Shown one piece after another: positions 49,727 through 60,646 of a stretch of 64,000 nucleotides of DNA (positions are counted from its first letter, which is position 1; every line of letters begins with the position of its first letter). Under the pieces are notes generated by a model, which saw only the letters and a list, made by a program, of their open reading frames with translations, ran no database searches and was not told where the DNA came from. Origin of the DNA: an uncultured Chlorobiaceae bacterium (lineage in GTDB: Bacteria > Bacteroidota > Chlorobiia > Chlorobiales > Chlorobiaceae); contig CAINOC010000081.1 of assembly GCA_903851385.1 (NCBI GenBank), positions 51,745 through 115,744 on the forward strand, in the 5' to 3' direction. The position numbers were made by a program, and so were the translations under genes.

Positions 49727-52165
49727 TTACATGAGGTTCAGAGGGTCGACGTCGATGGTGAGCGCGATGCCTGAAGAGCGGAAACGGGCGGTGATGTCGT
49801 CACTCATTTGTTTGACAAAGAGTGGGGAGAGTTTGCCCTCATAAAGCTTGACCAGTACATGGTAACGGTAACGGCCTCTGATTTTTGCAATGCCTGCAGG
49901 GGCTGGACCAAGCACGCTTCCATTCTTTTCGGGCAGTTGCTGTTCGAGAGTTTCCTTGCAGTAAAGTGCTGCGGTTTCAGCTTGCTTTTCGTCTGTGGAG
50001 GTGCATTCGAATTTTATAAGCCTTGATGCCGGCGGGTAGTGGAGTTCCTTTCTGAAAGCGGTTTCCTGATGAAAAAACTTTTTATAGCTCTCCTTTTCCT
50101 GCAAGAGGGCTGCGAAAACATCGCTCTCCTTGTTGTAGACCTGGAAGTAGACTTCTCCAGGCATGGTCGAGCGTCCAGCGCGTCCGGCAACCTGTGTGAG
50201 CAGAGAGAATGTTCGTTCCGAAGCCCTGAAGTCGGGGATGTTGAGCCCTATATCGGCCATGAGAACCCCTACAAGGGTTACTGATGGAAAATCAAGCCCT
50301 TTGGCTACCATTTGTGTGCCGAGCAGAATGCTTGCTTTCCCCGTTTGAAATTCCTTCAAAATGCGTCCGTGAGATCCTTTGGTGGTCGTGGTATCGACAT
50401 CCATTCGAAGGATTTTTTCTTCAGGAAAAAGGGTCTGCAGCTCTTCCTCGATACGCTCGGTGCCGCTGCTTTTAAAGAATAGGTCGGTAGATGCACATTG
50501 TTCGCATGATCCTCTGAAGGGTTCAATATGGCCGCAATAGTGGCAGCGAAGATGGCTCTCGGTTGCATGGTAGACCAGGGGAATACTGCAGAACTTGCAG
50601 ACCGGGATATGACCGCATGTAAGGCAGAAGATGCTGCCAGCAAAGCCTCTTCTGTTTTGCAGAAGAATGACCTGTTCGTTTCTCTTGAGACGAAGTTCTA
50701 TCTGGCGGTAGAGCAGCTCAGAAATCGATGCAGAGGCTTTTGGACTCTCTTTCATCCAGATCAGACGGATGATGGGCATTGTTGCCCCGTCAACGCGTTC
50801 TGGAAGGTTTACAAGGGTATATTTGCCCGAGAGCGCGTTACTGTATGATTCAAACGATGGTGTTGCCGATCCAAGCACACAGATTGCCTTGCTGTACATT
50901 GCTCTCATGACTGCCGTGTCGCGGGCATTGTAGCGCGGATTACGGTCTTGTTTGTAGGCGCCGTCATGCTCTTCGTCTACAATGATTGCTCCGACATTGT
51001 CGAGAGGAGCGAAAATGGTTGAGCGGGCGCCAAGTGCTATTTTTGTTTTACCAAGCCGAAGACTGTGCCATGCATCATATTTTTCCTGATTGCTCATCGC
51101 ACTGTGCATAATGGTGATCTCATCATGAAAGTGCTCACGGAACCTGCCGGCAGTCTGCGGCGTCAGGGCAATTTCAGGGACGAGCACAATAGCAGTTTTT
51201 CCTGCTGCAATAACTTTTTTCAGCAGCTCAATATAGATCAGGGTCTTTCCGCTTCCGGTGACGCCATGCAGAAGGAAAGTTTTGTATTGCTGAGTTTCAA
51301 AGGCTCCTGCAAGCTGGTCAAGAGCCTCTTTTTGTGAAGCGGTCAGGGTTTTTAGCGACTGCGGCTTTTCTGAAAAACCGGTTGTGAAATTGCTCGTAAT
51401 TTCGGTCAGAACCTTTTCTGCAAACCCTTTTTTAACCAGTGTGTTAAGGGTCTCTGTTGATATTCCGATGCTTTCAGCAAATGCCGGAGTATTTCCGAGG
51501 GATGCCAGTATTTTAAAAGCCTCAAGCTGTCGTGGAGATCCTTTAAGGCTTTCTTCCACATTTTCCGGCACAGAGCTGTTCAGGCGGTACGCGGTTTTCT
51601 GTTTGGGTTTTGTAGATGAAAACTTTTTGGCAAGCGTCAGATGTCCCCCGCGCTGAAGTTCCGCCAGGGTTCGATAGAGCTGTTTTTTTCCGAGTCGCCG
51701 TTGGAGCTGATGAACGGTGAGGCGTTTCTCCCTGATCATCATCTGCATGATTGATCGCCGGAGTTTTGTATTGATGATTTTCGGGCTTTCGGTGTTCAGT
51801 GCAAAGTCTGTTATTTCAGCGACGTCATTAACTGTTGTTCTCACTGCAGCAGGTAGAGCCGCAGTAAGGGTATCAAATCTTCTTGTGAGGTAGTAATCGG
51901 CCATCCAGTCGGTAAGCTGCAGAAGGGAGGCGTTAAGAACAGGACGGCCGTCATAGAGCACATCGAGTATCTCAATGGGTGAAGGTTCTTCTGTATGCTC
52001 CGAGGAAAGGCTGATAATGTAGCCGATAGAGACGGAGCTACTCCCTTTTTTCGCAGAAAGGAGTACCATGCATCCTGGCCTGAGTTCGCGTTCCAGAGTG
52101 TCGGGGACCAATGCTGAGATAGGTTCGCCTCTGAAATATTTTTCTGCTACTATAATTGCGTGCAT
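49727..52165 (-). CDS. priA: Primosomal protein N' (replication restart helicase)
   Basis: PriA reloads the replisome at stalled forks. The 812 residues contain the N-terminal 3'-DNA-binding domain, Walker A LLHGVTGSGKTLIY, VDEEHDGAYKQDRNPRYNARD (in part VDEEHDGAYKQDRNPRYNA), a zinc-binding insert with four C-x2-C pairs (SIFCLTCGHIPVCKFCS, LRCHYCGHIEPFRGSCEQC), and GTQMVAKGLDFPSVTLVG of the second helicase half. ATG 52165 begins the gene; a terminator separates it from adk. Confidence 0.96.
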   Translation of the reverse strand: MHAIIVAEKYFRGEPISALVPDTLERELRPGCMVLLSAKKGSSSVSIGYIISLSSEHTEEPSPIEILDVLYDGRPVLNASLLQLTDWMADYYLTRRFDTLTAALPAAVRTTVNDVAEITDFALNTESPKIINTKLRRSIMQMMIREKRLTVHQLQRRLGKKQLYRTLAELQRGGHLTLAKKFSSTKPKQKTAYRLNSSVPENVEESLKGSPRQLEAFKILASLGNTPAFAESIGISTETLNTLVKKGFAEKVLTEITSNFTTGFSEKPQSLKTLTASQKEALDQLAGAFETQQYKTFLLHGVTGSGKTLIYIELLKKVIAAGKTAIVLVPEIALTPQTAGRFREHFHDEITIMHSAMSNQEKYDAWHSLRLGKTKIALGARSTIFAPLDNVGAIIVDEEHDGAYKQDRNPRYNARDTAVMRAMYSKAICVLGSATPSFESYSNALSGKYTLVNLPERVDGATMPIIRLIWMKESPKASASISELLYRQIELRLKRNEQVILLQNRRGFAGSIFCLTCGHIPVCKFCSIPLVYHATESHLRCHYCGHIEPFRGSCEQCASTDLFFKSSGTERIEEELQTLFPEEKILRMDVDTTTTKGSHGRILKEFQTGKASILLGTQMVAKGLDFPSVTLVGVLMADIGLNIPDFRASERTFSLLTQVAGRAGRSTMPGEVYFQVYNKESDVFAALLQEKESYKKFFHQETAFRKELHYPPASRLIKFECTSTDEKQAETAALYCKETLEQQLPEKNGSVLGPAPAGIAKIRGRYRYHVLVKLYEGKLSPLFVKQMSDDITARFRSSGIALTIDVDPLNLM

Positions 52166-52176
52166 GGCGATGAATG

Positions 52177-52208
52177 AAAAAAGTCAGTGACAAGGCACTG
52201 ACTTTTTA
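52177..52208 (-). terminator. Intrinsic terminator between adk and priA
   Basis: A perfect 12-bp stem, AAAAAGTCAGTG and CACTGACTTTTT, with a 6-base loop. It lies 27 bases after the adk stop and ends just before priA. The A/T flanks make it functional in both directions. Confidence 0.88.
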
Positions 52209-52233
52209 TAACTGAACGACTTTCGGGCGAGTG

Positions 52234-52890
52234 TCAGGATGTGAGTGCCTGAATAATCCTGTCGCGAATTTCCTCAACTTTTCCTTTCCCTTCGATTCGG
52301 TAATAGTTCGGAGCTTTTAAGGAGCCGTTCTTCGACAAGGTTAAATAGTAGTTGATCAGCGGTTGCGTTTGCGCATGATAGACTTCAAGCCGTTTCCTGA
52401 CAGTATCCTCATGATCGTCCTCACGCTGAATGAGGGCCTCACCTGTTTCGTCATCAATATCGGGTGTTTCAGGCGGATTAAAGAGAACATGATAGGTTCT
52501 CCCTGAAGCCGGATGTATACGACGTCCACTCATCCGTTCGATAATCTCTTTATCCTCTACATTAATTTCAACAACATGGTCAATGCGGATTCCATCTTTT
52601 CCGAGAGCCTCGGCCTGGGGAAGAGTACGTGGAAAGCCATCAAAAAGGCATCCGTTGGCGCAGTCTGGCTCTGTCAGGCGCTCCTTGACAAGACCAATGA
52701 TAATTTCATCGGATACCAGCTGACCGGCATCCATTATTTTTTTTGCTGCAATACCCAAGGGTGTGCCTGCTGTAACAGCAGAACGCAACATGTCACCAGT
52801 CGATATCTGCGGTATCCCGAGGGATTTTGAAATGTAGTTAGACTGTGTTCCTTTGCCTGCACCCGGTGCTCCCAGTAAAATAATTCTCAT
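52234..52890 (-). CDS. adk: Adenylate kinase
   Basis: Interconverts ATP + AMP and 2 ADP. The 218 residues start [16 protein letters not shown] (P-loop), then [35 protein letters not shown] (LID without the four zinc cysteines, so the non-zinc long form) and [17 protein letters not shown] 52890 is chosen over the TTG one codon upstream. It is followed by an intrinsic terminator. Confidence 0.97.
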   Translation of the reverse strand: MRIILLGAPGAGKGTQSNYISKSLGIPQISTGDMLRSAVTAGTPLGIAAKKIMDAGQLVSDEIIIGLVKERLTEPDCANGCLFDGFPRTLPQAEALGKDGIRIDHVVEINVEDKEIIERMSGRRIHPASGRTYHVLFNPPETPDIDDETGEALIQREDDHEDTVRKRLEVYHAQTQPLINYYLTLSKNGSLKAPNYYRIEGKGKVEEIRDRIIQALTS

Positions 52891-52900
52891 CAAACTGATT

Positions 52901-53680
52901 TTAGATGGATTTTTTTGATGTGACTATCATGATTTTTGGCTTTGAAGCTCTTGCCTGCTCAACAGTGGTATCAACTTCAGGTGCGCTTATCAAGGATCCA
53001 TTCTGCTCCGTAATGGCTGATAAATGTGCAGAGGCGTGAGCAATTTCATGATTTTTTGATGAGGTATTGAGCTGTATAGTCTGAACGGGAGGCCTTTTCT
53101 TGAATTCGATTGTTTTGGCTTTAGGGGTACCTTCAGCAATTTTATGAGTCTGAAGTTTAGCTTCATTAAAAATCTGCTGTGATTCTGCCGCGGCGCCTTT
53201 TGCATCCAGCGAGCGGTATTGATAGTCCTCTTCCTTGATGATCTGGTTTCTGAATTCAAAATCCAAAGCGCCGAGCATTACCCGGATAACTCTGCGGCTT
53301 TCACCCAGATCACCCCTTGACTCTATCTGGGTTTCAGCTTTGGCATTGACTGAGGTGATCAGGCGGCCATTGACATCCTTCTCTTCAAGCAGTCCAAAGG
53401 TGATATTTATTTTCAAACCCAAGAGAAGAAAAGAACTTACTTCGGCACGAATAGAGGTCATTCCGCCGACAGCTGTTTTTTCATATATCAGATTCCAGCC
53501 TACCCAGTGATTAATTTTGCTGAGAATAAACTCTGAGACTTCCGCAATTGGCTGATCGAAGCGGCGTACCTTCAGTTCATTGAAAACAGGGTATTCCGAG
53601 GTATGCGTCGCATTACTCTTTAAGCCGTAATAAGTTTTGTTAAACTCATTTTTAAAAGGAATCAATTCAGAAAGATCCAT
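52901..53680 (-). CDS. Conserved hypothetical protein of two-part build
   Basis: A 259-residue soluble protein. Residues about 25-150 look like a folded alpha-beta domain ([40 protein letters not shown], and a beta-rich middle). Residues about 150-259 are low in hydrophobics and rich in Lys, Ser, Thr and Ala, likely disordered or linker-like, ending [11 protein letters not shown]. No signal peptide, membrane segment or catalytic motif is recognised. It lies between rlmN and adk on the same strand, 10 bases from adk and about 20 from rlmN, so it is probably part of their transcript. Confidence 0.65.
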   Translation of the reverse strand: MDLSELIPFKNEFNKTYYGLKSNATHTSEYPVFNELKVRRFDQPIAEVSEFILSKINHWVGWNLIYEKTAVGGMTSIRAEVSSFLLLGLKINITFGLLEEKDVNGRLITSVNAKAETQIESRGDLGESRRVIRVMLGALDFEFRNQIIKEEDYQYRSLDAKGAAAESQQIFNEAKLQTHKIAEGTPKAKTIEFKKRPPVQTIQLNTSSKNHEIAHASAHLSAITEQNGSLISAPEVDTTVEQARASKPKIMIVTSKKSI

Positions 53681-53701
53681 AATTATTCGGACGGTTAGAG
53701 A

Positions 53702-54781
53702 TTATTGCGGTTTAAGTGCGCTGTTTGTTGCAAGTTGTCCACATGCCGCATTAATGGTTGTTCCGTAGCTTTTCCTGACTGTGACATGCAGTCCTGATGT
53801 AAGGAGGTGTTGCACAAACATGTCTCTGGTTGAGCTGTAAACTGGCTTGAATTTAATATTAATGATTGAATTGTAATCAATCAAATTTATTTTGCATAAA
53901 AAGGTTCTTGCAAACCGGGCAAGCATCTTTGCATCATCCAGCGAATCGTTGATTCCTTTCAGGAGCATATAGACAATAGTAACCGGCATACAGGTCGTTT
54001 CCGTATACTCGGCAAGCGATTTGCCCAGCTCGTTCAGCGGGTACTGGCGGGCCGCAATCGGCATGAGTGACTCCCGCTTCTTCTGATCTGCGGCATGAAG
54101 CGAGACCGCAAGTTTGGTTTTCATTCCTGACCGTGCGAGCCTTTGAATTTCAGGAATTACTCCGACAGTCGAAATGGTTATTCTTTTCTGTGAAAGGCAG
54201 AAACTGTAATTTCTTGTGCTGAGAGTATCAATGGCTTCAAGAACATTATCGGTATTCAGGAGCGGTTCACCCATTCCCATAAAGACAATATTGGTGATTT
54301 TGTTGTTGGATGTTTTTTCGGCAGCAATCTTGTTGAGGGCATAGATCTGTCCGGTAATTTCTCCTGCGCTGAGATTGCGGCGAAACCCCATATTGCCTGT
54401 AGCACAGAAAGGGCATTGAAGCGGGCATCCAACCTGAGATGAGACGCAGGCAGTCATTCTATCAGCTGAAGCAATGAGAACACTTTCCACACCCTCATTA
54501 TCGGGGAGTTCGAGCAGTATTTTTTCTGTTGGATTAAGGCAGGCATCTTCAAAACACTCCTGGCGATCAATGAGACGCAACTGCTCGATTGAGAATGATT
54601 CAGAAAGCTTTTGTCGTAATGCCCGACTGAGGATGGTCATATCGTCAAAGCTGGACGCATGGTGGCTGAAGAGCCACTGGTGTAGCTGGGATGCCCTGAA
54701 TGATGGTTCCCCCATTGACTCCATTGCAAGCTGAAGCTGTTTAAAGGTGAGATCTATTATATTCGGTAGCTGTAGGTTCAT
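53702..54781 (-). CDS. rlmN: 23S rRNA (adenine2503-C2)-methyltransferase
   Basis: A radical-SAM enzyme that methylates C2 of A2503 in 23S rRNA and of A37 in some tRNAs. The 359 residues have the cluster motif C-x3-C-x2-C in VGCPLQCPFCATG (Cys119, 123, 126), GMGEPLLN, ISTVGVIPEI and KLAVSLHAAD, and the catalytic cysteine in RKSYGTTINAACGQLA near the C-terminus. Length is normal. First gene of the run rlmN - hypothetical - adk. Confidence 0.96.
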   Translation of the reverse strand: MNLQLPNIIDLTFKQLQLAMESMGEPSFRASQLHQWLFSHHASSFDDMTILSRALRQKLSESFSIEQLRLIDRQECFEDACLNPTEKILLELPDNEGVESVLIASADRMTACVSSQVGCPLQCPFCATGNMGFRRNLSAGEITGQIYALNKIAAEKTSNNKITNIVFMGMGEPLLNTDNVLEAIDTLSTRNYSFCLSQKRITISTVGVIPEIQRLARSGMKTKLAVSLHAADQKKRESLMPIAARQYPLNELGKSLAEYTETTCMPVTIVYMLLKGINDSLDDAKMLARFARTFLCKINLIDYNSIINIKFKPVYSSTRDMFVQHLLTSGLHVTVRKSYGTTINAACGQLATNSALKPQ

Positions 54782-55038
54782 TGAAAGAGGATAGGTTTTT
54801 TTTGAAAAAACTTAGTTGCAGTTAAAATGGCAAGGCCCGGATTGAGCCGCTTCAGCAAAAATATAGGCCATCATGAGTTCTTTTGCTGGTCCATTATAAA
54901 AAAAGTACTTTACCCCGGAAAATTTATAGTAGTGCAGTGTTGAAATGGGCCCTGAAATGAGGGTAGTTTCTCTCTTTTGTCAGCGGTGAAAAAAGCATAG
55001 ATTAAGTTTTATTTTTCGTTTAAAGTTACCTCAATCTA

Positions 55039-56091
55039 ATGATATTACCAGAGCATGGCCGGACGCTTCAAAACGCGGAATGGTCTCCGGTCATCGACGA
55101 GCTTCTTGAAGGGCAGCACTTTGTTATTACAACCCATGAAAATTCTGATGGAGACGGTCTTGGCAGTGAGGTCGCTCTTGCAAGAGTACTCAAGGCGCTT
55201 GGCAAAGAGGTCACTATTGTCAACCCGACGGACGTTCCCCCGAATTACCAGTTTCTCAAACAGCTGCATCCCATAAATGTTTTCAACAGTAAAAGCGAGG
55301 AGGCTATTCAGGAGCTCTCGCTCTGTGATGTTGTGATTCTGCTTGATGCCAATTTGCATGACAGGATGGGATCATTGTGGCCTCATGTAAGTTTTTCAAG
55401 GGAACTTGGTGCTCTGAAAATTGTATGCATTGACCATCATCTGGAGCCGGAAGATTTTACTGACGTTATGGTGTGCGAAAGCTATGCTTCATCGACAGGT
55501 GAACTGGTTTACGGGTTTGTGAATGCCCTCGCTGAGCGCCTTGGTCGTGAGCTCTTTACTCCTGAAATCGCCACAGCTCTCTATGTCGCAGTCATGACGG
55601 ATACCGGATCGTTCAGATTTCCGAAAACATCACCTTACGTCTATATGCTTGCCGGAGATCTTGTAAGCAAGGGCGCTGATCCGGCAGAAATTTACGACAG
55701 GATTTACAATTCACTCTCTCCTCCGGCCCTTAAACTGCTTGGTGCGGCACTGAGCGCTATTACCATTCTTGATGATGGTGATATATCATGGCTTTTCATT
55801 TCGCAGGACATGCTCAAAGCGACAGGGAGCAAATTGTTTGATACCGATCTTATTATCCGCTATCTTTTAAGTGTTCCTTCAGTTCGTATTGCTGTTCTTA
55901 TTGTTGAGATGCAGGATGGAAGGACCAAGGCAAGCTTCAGGTCGCGTGGTAATATCTATGTCAATAAACTGGCTCAAAAATATGGCGGGGGCGGTCATAT
56001 GAATGCTGCCGGATGTCTCTTCCAGTTCTCATCCGACAAGGCCCAGAATGTATTGCTCGAAGACCTGAGGGCATTCCTCAGGCAGTCATAA
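55039..56091 (+). CDS. DHH/DHHA1 phosphoesterase (NrnA-like oligoribonuclease/pAp phosphatase)
   Basis: Hydrolyses short oligoribonucleotides and 3'-phosphoadenosine 5'-phosphate in its well-studied relatives. The 350 residues have the N-terminal metal motifs TTHENSDGDGLGSEVAL and VVILLDANLHDRMG, the signature DHHLEPEDF, TALYVAVMTDTGSFRFP and the C-terminal DHHA1 motif GGGGHMNAAGC. No other catalytic domain is fused. It precedes pepA by 26 bases. Confidence 0.92.
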   Translation: MILPEHGRTLQNAEWSPVIDELLEGQHFVITTHENSDGDGLGSEVALARVLKALGKEVTIVNPTDVPPNYQFLKQLHPINVFNSKSEEAIQELSLCDVVILLDANLHDRMGSLWPHVSFSRELGALKIVCIDHHLEPEDFTDVMVCESYASSTGELVYGFVNALAERLGRELFTPEIATALYVAVMTDTGSFRFPKTSPYVYMLAGDLVSKGADPAEIYDRIYNSLSPPALKLLGAALSAITILDDGDISWLFISQDMLKATGSKLFDTDLIIRYLLSVPSVRIAVLIVEMQDGRTKASFRSRGNIYVNKLAQKYGGGGHMNAAGCLFQFSSDKAQNVLLEDLRAFLRQS

Positions 56092-56117
56092 TGAAATAAA
56101 TAACGTACCTCTTAACG

Positions 56118-57644
56118 ATGGCAAGTAACCCTATGAAAATATCCCTCGTACAAAGTAATCTTGAAGCTGTTGGCGCTGATCTTCTTGCTCTGCCGTTCAG
56201 CAGTGGTGCATTGAAAAAAGAAGCTGAAGAGGCGCTTCTGGCCTTGGGATTTGATATTCAGGTGTTGAAAGATTTCAAAGCCGATGCAGGTGAGATTGTT
56301 GTTTTGTATGGTGGCGGCAAAAAGTATGCAGCTGCACGCATAGCGCTGCTTGGTCTTGGAGAAGCAAAAACCCTTGACGATTGGCGGAAGGCTTCTGTCT
56401 CTTTTGCTTCAAAAGCAGTGGATATGAAACTTGAAAAAATTGCTGTTGACTGTTCCGGCATCAAGAGTCTCTCTGAAGCTACCGGGCAAAGTGTTGCAAC
56501 GCTGGCAGCAGCCCTTGTGGAAGGTTGTGTTGTTGGCTCGTATCGATTTGATCGCCTGAAAAGCGGCAAACTGGATAAAAAGAAGTCTGCCTCGAAACCG
56601 AAAGAGATTGCCGAGCTATTGCTGAGGGTAGATGCCCCAGAGTCTGAAGAGGTGGAAAAAGGTGTGGCTGAAGGAATAATTGTTGCCTCATGCCAGAAGA
56701 TGGCCAGGGATCTGGTAAATCTCCCTGGAAATTATCTGCAGGCAGACGATATTTCGAAAGCCGCAGTGGAGTCGGGCAAAAAACACGGGTTTGACGTTAC
56801 TGTTCTTCATAAGAAACAGATTGAATCACTCGGCATGGGCGGTTTGCTCGCTGTAAATCAAGGCAGCTTTCATCCCCCTACCTTTACGGTGCTTGACTAC
56901 AAACCAAAAGGGAAAACCAAACTTGTTGTCGCACTTGTCGGTAAAGGCGTTACCTTTGATTCCGGCGGCATTTCGCTCAAGCCTTCTGAAAATATGGGTG
57001 AGATGAAGTCGGATATGTCGGGTGCCGCGAGTGTTCTTGGTGCGGTTGAGGCTGTCACCCGTCTCGGTTTTCCTTTGCATGTTATCGGCCTTATTCCTGC
57101 CACTGACAATATGCCCAGCGGCACAGCACAGAAGCCTGGTGATGTTATTACTACCTATTCAGGCATTACTGTTGAGGTGGGTAATACTGATGCTGAGGGT
57201 CGTCTGATTTTAGCTGATGCCTTGACCTATGCTAAAGAGAAATACAAGCCGGATGTGATTATTGATGTGGCGACCCTTACCGGAGCCTGCATTGTTGCAC
57301 TCGGGTATGGCGTTGCTGGTCTTTTCAGCAATAACGACAAACTTGCTGATGAAATTTTTCAGGCCGGGCAGTTGTCGGGTGAAAAAGTATGGCGGATGCC
57401 GCTTTGGGATCTCTATGATGAGCAGATAAAGTCTGACGTTGCAGATGTGAACAACACGGGAGGGCGCGGGGCAGGCTCCGTTACTGCGGCAAAATTTCTT
57501 GAGAAATTTATCGATGGCCATAAAAACTGGGCTCATATCGATATTGCAGGCCCGTCATTTCTGCCTAAGGGCGGAGGCAAGGTTAATGGAGGCACTGGGT
57601 TTGGCGTAAGCCTGCTTGTTGAACTGCTGAAAAAATGGGCATAA
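56118..57644 (+). CDS. pepA: Leucyl aminopeptidase (M17, PepA)
   Basis: A di-zinc aminopeptidase removing N-terminal residues; some relatives also bind DNA. The 508 residues have an N-terminal macro-like domain and the catalytic C-terminal domain with [20 protein letters not shown] (metal ligands Lys, Asp), [13 protein letters not shown] and the diagnostic [17 protein letters not shown]. The final third is [14 protein letters not shown]... and [14 protein letters not shown]. Length matches PepA. Confidence 0.96.
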   Translation: MASNPMKISLVQSNLEAVGADLLALPFSSGALKKEAEEALLALGFDIQVLKDFKADAGEIVVLYGGGKKYAAARIALLGLGEAKTLDDWRKASVSFASKAVDMKLEKIAVDCSGIKSLSEATGQSVATLAAALVEGCVVGSYRFDRLKSGKLDKKKSASKPKEIAELLLRVDAPESEEVEKGVAEGIIVASCQKMARDLVNLPGNYLQADDISKAAVESGKKHGFDVTVLHKKQIESLGMGGLLAVNQGSFHPPTFTVLDYKPKGKTKLVVALVGKGVTFDSGGISLKPSENMGEMKSDMSGAASVLGAVEAVTRLGFPLHVIGLIPATDNMPSGTAQKPGDVITTYSGITVEVGNTDAEGRLILADALTYAKEKYKPDVIIDVATLTGACIVALGYGVAGLFSNNDKLADEIFQAGQLSGEKVWRMPLWDLYDEQIKSDVADVNNTGGRGAGSVTAAKFLEKFIDGHKNWAHIDIAGPSFLPKGGGKVNGGTGFGVSLLVELLKKWA

Positions 57645-57702
57645 GGCAATTCCATTGTATCCGCAAGCATGTCAGCAGATGAACTATTAATCTGAACCCA
57701 TC

Positions 57703-58410
57703 ATGATGAAGGCTGTGCCGCAAAATCCTGTAGTGATAATCCCAGGCGTTCTGTTCTGGGATTCCCTCTATGACGTCATGAAAGATGCTCTTGCTCTCTA
57801 TATCCCTAAAGAAAAAATCGCCATTGCGCCGGTATCACTTGTTGACTGGATAGGATTTCCGCCGTCGCCCGAAAAGTCCACCAACCGGGTCATGAAAGCA
57901 GTTGACGGTGCGGTTAGAAATATGGAAATAAAATTTCCCGGTGAACCCATAACTCTCGTTGCGCATAGCGGGGGAGGGACTGTTGCTATGGTCTACCTCC
58001 TCGAAAAACCATTTCAGGGTGACGGGTATACTACCGGAAAGCGTGTTGGAAAGCTGATTACTCTCGGAACTCCGTTTCATACTCATGAATATTATGCGAA
58101 AATAAAGACAGATTTTATTTTCAAGCATCTTCAGGCGGATTTTTTTAGGCGTTATCTTGTTATATCTGTTGTCAGTGATAAGTATCATGGCAATTCTGAA
58201 GGAAGTTTTGTCGAAAAATTGTGTTACAAGTTTTACCAAAGCGTCCAAGAGGATGGCAATGTGGGTGGCGATGGAATAGTCCCTGCAAAAAGCTGTTTTC
58301 TTGATGGTGCTGAAAATGTTACTATTGCTGATGCAGAACATCTACCAACACCACATACCAGGTGGTATGGCACAAAAGAAGGGGTTGAACAATGGATTCA
58401 GTGGCTATAA
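57703..58410 (+). CDS. Alpha/beta-hydrolase, lipase-like
   Basis: The 235-residue protein begins [17 protein letters not shown], has the nucleophile elbow [15 protein letters not shown] (Ser in H-S-G-G-G) and a final histidine region around [15 protein letters not shown], consistent with a Ser-Asp-His triad. No signal peptide. It is related to triacylglycerol-lipase-like proteins of phototrophs; the substrate is not clear. Its end overlaps the next gene by 19 bases. Confidence 0.78.
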   Translation: MMKAVPQNPVVIIPGVLFWDSLYDVMKDALALYIPKEKIAIAPVSLVDWIGFPPSPEKSTNRVMKAVDGAVRNMEIKFPGEPITLVAHSGGGTVAMVYLLEKPFQGDGYTTGKRVGKLITLGTPFHTHEYYAKIKTDFIFKHLQADFFRRYLVISVVSDKYHGNSEGSFVEKLCYKFYQSVQEDGNVGGDGIVPAKSCFLDGAENVTIADAEHLPTPHTRWYGTKEGVEQWIQWL

Positions 58411-59240
58411 GGAATAGTCGAGTAAGGGTTGCCGGGGTTGTATTTTTTGCATTTCTTCTTGTTCTGTCGGCGTGCAGTCAGGAGAAGCAGAAGCGTGATC
58501 CGAGGCAGGAACATCTCGAGTCAATGATGGCTATTCTTGCCCAGGTGCAAAAAAATCTTGGCAGAATTCAGCAGAAAGAGGCTGTTGTTGAACGTCTCTC
58601 TTCAGGTGTTGAGGGGAGGGATTCAACAAATGTCCAGCAGATTGGCCACGATATTACTACCAGCATCCGTTTTATCGATTCCACGCTGGCTGCAAGTAAA
58701 AATCTGATAAAGAAGCTTGAAGAAGAGAACAGAACTTCCTCTTATCGAGTCGAATCTCTTGACAGGCTTGTTTCTGAGATGAAAGTTGCCATAAACACCA
58801 AAGACTCAGAGGTCAAAGCGCTCAAAGGTCAGCTTCAGAAGCTGAACAAGCAGATTTCATCTCTTATGGCTACGGTGGATGTGCTTGACAAGTTTATACA
58901 GGATCAGGAAGTACAGCTTTATACAGCTTATTACATTTCAGGTACCTTTAATGATCTTGTGGCGAAAGGTATTCTTGTACGCATAAACCCGCTTGAGAAG
59001 CTGTTCGGCAGCGAGTATCGTCTTGCATCCGACTTTAATGTGAATCTTTTCAAAAAGGTTGACATTACTGAAACAAGGGATCTGTTTTTTGATAAGCCAC
59101 TCTCAAACCTCAAAATCATAACACCTCATTCTGTAGGCTCATATGAACTTGTTGGAGGAAAAACTTCATCGGTTCTCCTCATACGCGACGAAAACGCTTT
59201 CTGGCAGAAATCCCGCTGTCTGGTGGTCGTTATTGAATAA
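58392..59240 (+). CDS. Coiled-coil lipoprotein
   Basis: The 282-residue precursor starts with a lipoprotein signal ([17 protein letters not shown], lipobox LSAC). A long coiled coil (about 50-185, e.g. [20 protein letters not shown]) follows, and a C-terminal globular part of beta character ([20 protein letters not shown]). No enzyme motif. It overlaps the lipase-like gene by 19 bases in a different frame, so the two are translationally coupled. Probably anchored in the outer membrane; function unknown. Confidence 0.8.
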   Translation: MDSVAIRNSRVRVAGVVFFAFLLVLSACSQEKQKRDPRQEHLESMMAILAQVQKNLGRIQQKEAVVERLSSGVEGRDSTNVQQIGHDITTSIRFIDSTLAASKNLIKKLEEENRTSSYRVESLDRLVSEMKVAINTKDSEVKALKGQLQKLNKQISSLMATVDVLDKFIQDQEVQLYTAYYISGTFNDLVAKGILVRINPLEKLFGSEYRLASDFNVNLFKKVDITETRDLFFDKPLSNLKIITPHSVGSYELVGGKTSSVLLIRDENAFWQKSRCLVVVIE

Positions 59241-59305
59241 CACGTAGAGATCTCTTTGAAGCTTTACAGAATAAACAGAGGACGCTTTAATTCTCATCTT
59301 CATTT

Positions 59306-60643
59306 ATGAAAATAACCATATTCGGTTCAGGTTATGTTGGGCTTGTTACGGGCGCCTGCTTTGCAGAAGTCGGTAATGATGTGCTTTGTGTTGATATTGA
59401 CCAGCAGAAAATCAAGAGTCTCAATGTGGGGCTGATTCCTATTCATGAACCTGGTCTGGATGAAATTGTTGCTGAAAACATCAAGGCAGGAAGGTTGAGG
59501 TTTACCACAGATATCAGGGAAGGAGTTGCTTTCGGGCTCTACCAGATTATTGCTGTTGGCACTCCACCCGATGAGGATGGTTCCGCGGATTTGCGTCATG
59601 TGCTCAGTGTTGCTGGTAGTATCGGCACATTCATGAATGAGTACCGGATTGTTATCAATAAATCCACAGTACCCGTCGGGACGGCTGACCGGGTTAAAGA
59701 AAAAATCACTGCAGTTCTCGCAGAAAGAAAGGCTGATATTGATTTTGATGTGGTTTCAAATCCTGAGTTTCTCAAGGAGGGTGATGCAGTCAATGACTTC
59801 ATGAAACCCGAACGCATTGTTATCGGTGTTGATAATCCCCGTACCAAGGAGCTGCTGCGTTTTCTCTACTCCCCGTTTAATCGCAGTTCCGATCGTTTTA
59901 TAGCCATGGATGTCCGTTCAGCTGAACTGACCAAGTATGCGGCAAACGCCATGCTGGCCACAAAAATCAGCTTCATGAATGAAATTGCCAACATTGCCGA
60001 ACGGGTGGGTGCTGACGTCGAGGCTGTGAGAAAGGGTATCGGTTCTGACTCCAGGATAGGATTTTCGTTTATCTACCCCGGTGTCGGCTACGGCGGTTCA
60101 TGCTTTCCCAAAGATGTCAGGGCGCTCGAAAGAACAGCCCACCAGCATGGGTATCATTCACGAATTCTCCAGGCGGTTGAGGCTGTCAATAATGACCAGA
60201 AACGCTCTATCATCAGAAAAATAAAGGAGCATTTCAGTGACGATATTGCTGGGCAGGTTTTTGCGATATGGGGGCTATCCTTCAAACCCAATACCGATGA
60301 TATGCGAGAAGCTCCCAGTCGAAGGGTTATTGAAGAGCTGCTGGAGGGTGGAGCCAGGGTAAGAGTCTATGATCCTGTTGCCATGGATGAGGTGAAAAGG
60401 ATATATGGAGATCGCGAAGAAATCGTTTATGCATTGAACCAGGAAGATGCCGTTAAAGGCTCAAATGCCCTTGTTGTCCTTACCGAGTGGCTTGTTTTCC
60501 GCAGTCCCGATTTTGAAATGATTAAAAGGGATCTCAGCCATCCCGTTATCTTTGACGGCAGAAATATATACAGTCCTGAATTTATGGAGCAGTTCGGATT
60601 TACCTATTACTCTATAGGTCGCCCTCCGCGGCGAGCGGTATAA
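59306..60643 (+). CDS. ugd: UDP-glucose 6-dehydrogenase
   Basis: Oxidises UDP-glucose to UDP-glucuronate with two NAD. The 445 residues have the N-terminal Rossmann [21 protein letters not shown] (in part [18 protein letters not shown]), [28 protein letters not shown], the catalytic Cys in [14 protein letters not shown] and a C-terminal domain [17 protein letters not shown]. Length is typical. It supplies uronic acids for surface polysaccharide. Convergent with the thi operon. Confidence 0.95.
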   Translation: MKITIFGSGYVGLVTGACFAEVGNDVLCVDIDQQKIKSLNVGLIPIHEPGLDEIVAENIKAGRLRFTTDIREGVAFGLYQIIAVGTPPDEDGSADLRHVLSVAGSIGTFMNEYRIVINKSTVPVGTADRVKEKITAVLAERKADIDFDVVSNPEFLKEGDAVNDFMKPERIVIGVDNPRTKELLRFLYSPFNRSSDRFIAMDVRSAELTKYAANAMLATKISFMNEIANIAERVGADVEAVRKGIGSDSRIGFSFIYPGVGYGGSCFPKDVRALERTAHQHGYHSRILQAVEAVNNDQKRSIIRKIKEHFSDDIAGQVFAIWGLSFKPNTDDMREAPSRRVIEELLEGGARVRVYDPVAMDEVKRIYGDREEIVYALNQEDAVKGSNALVVLTEWLVFRSPDFEMIKRDLSHPVIFDGRNIYSPEFMEQFGFTYYSIGRPPRRAV

Positions 60644-60646
60644 CTG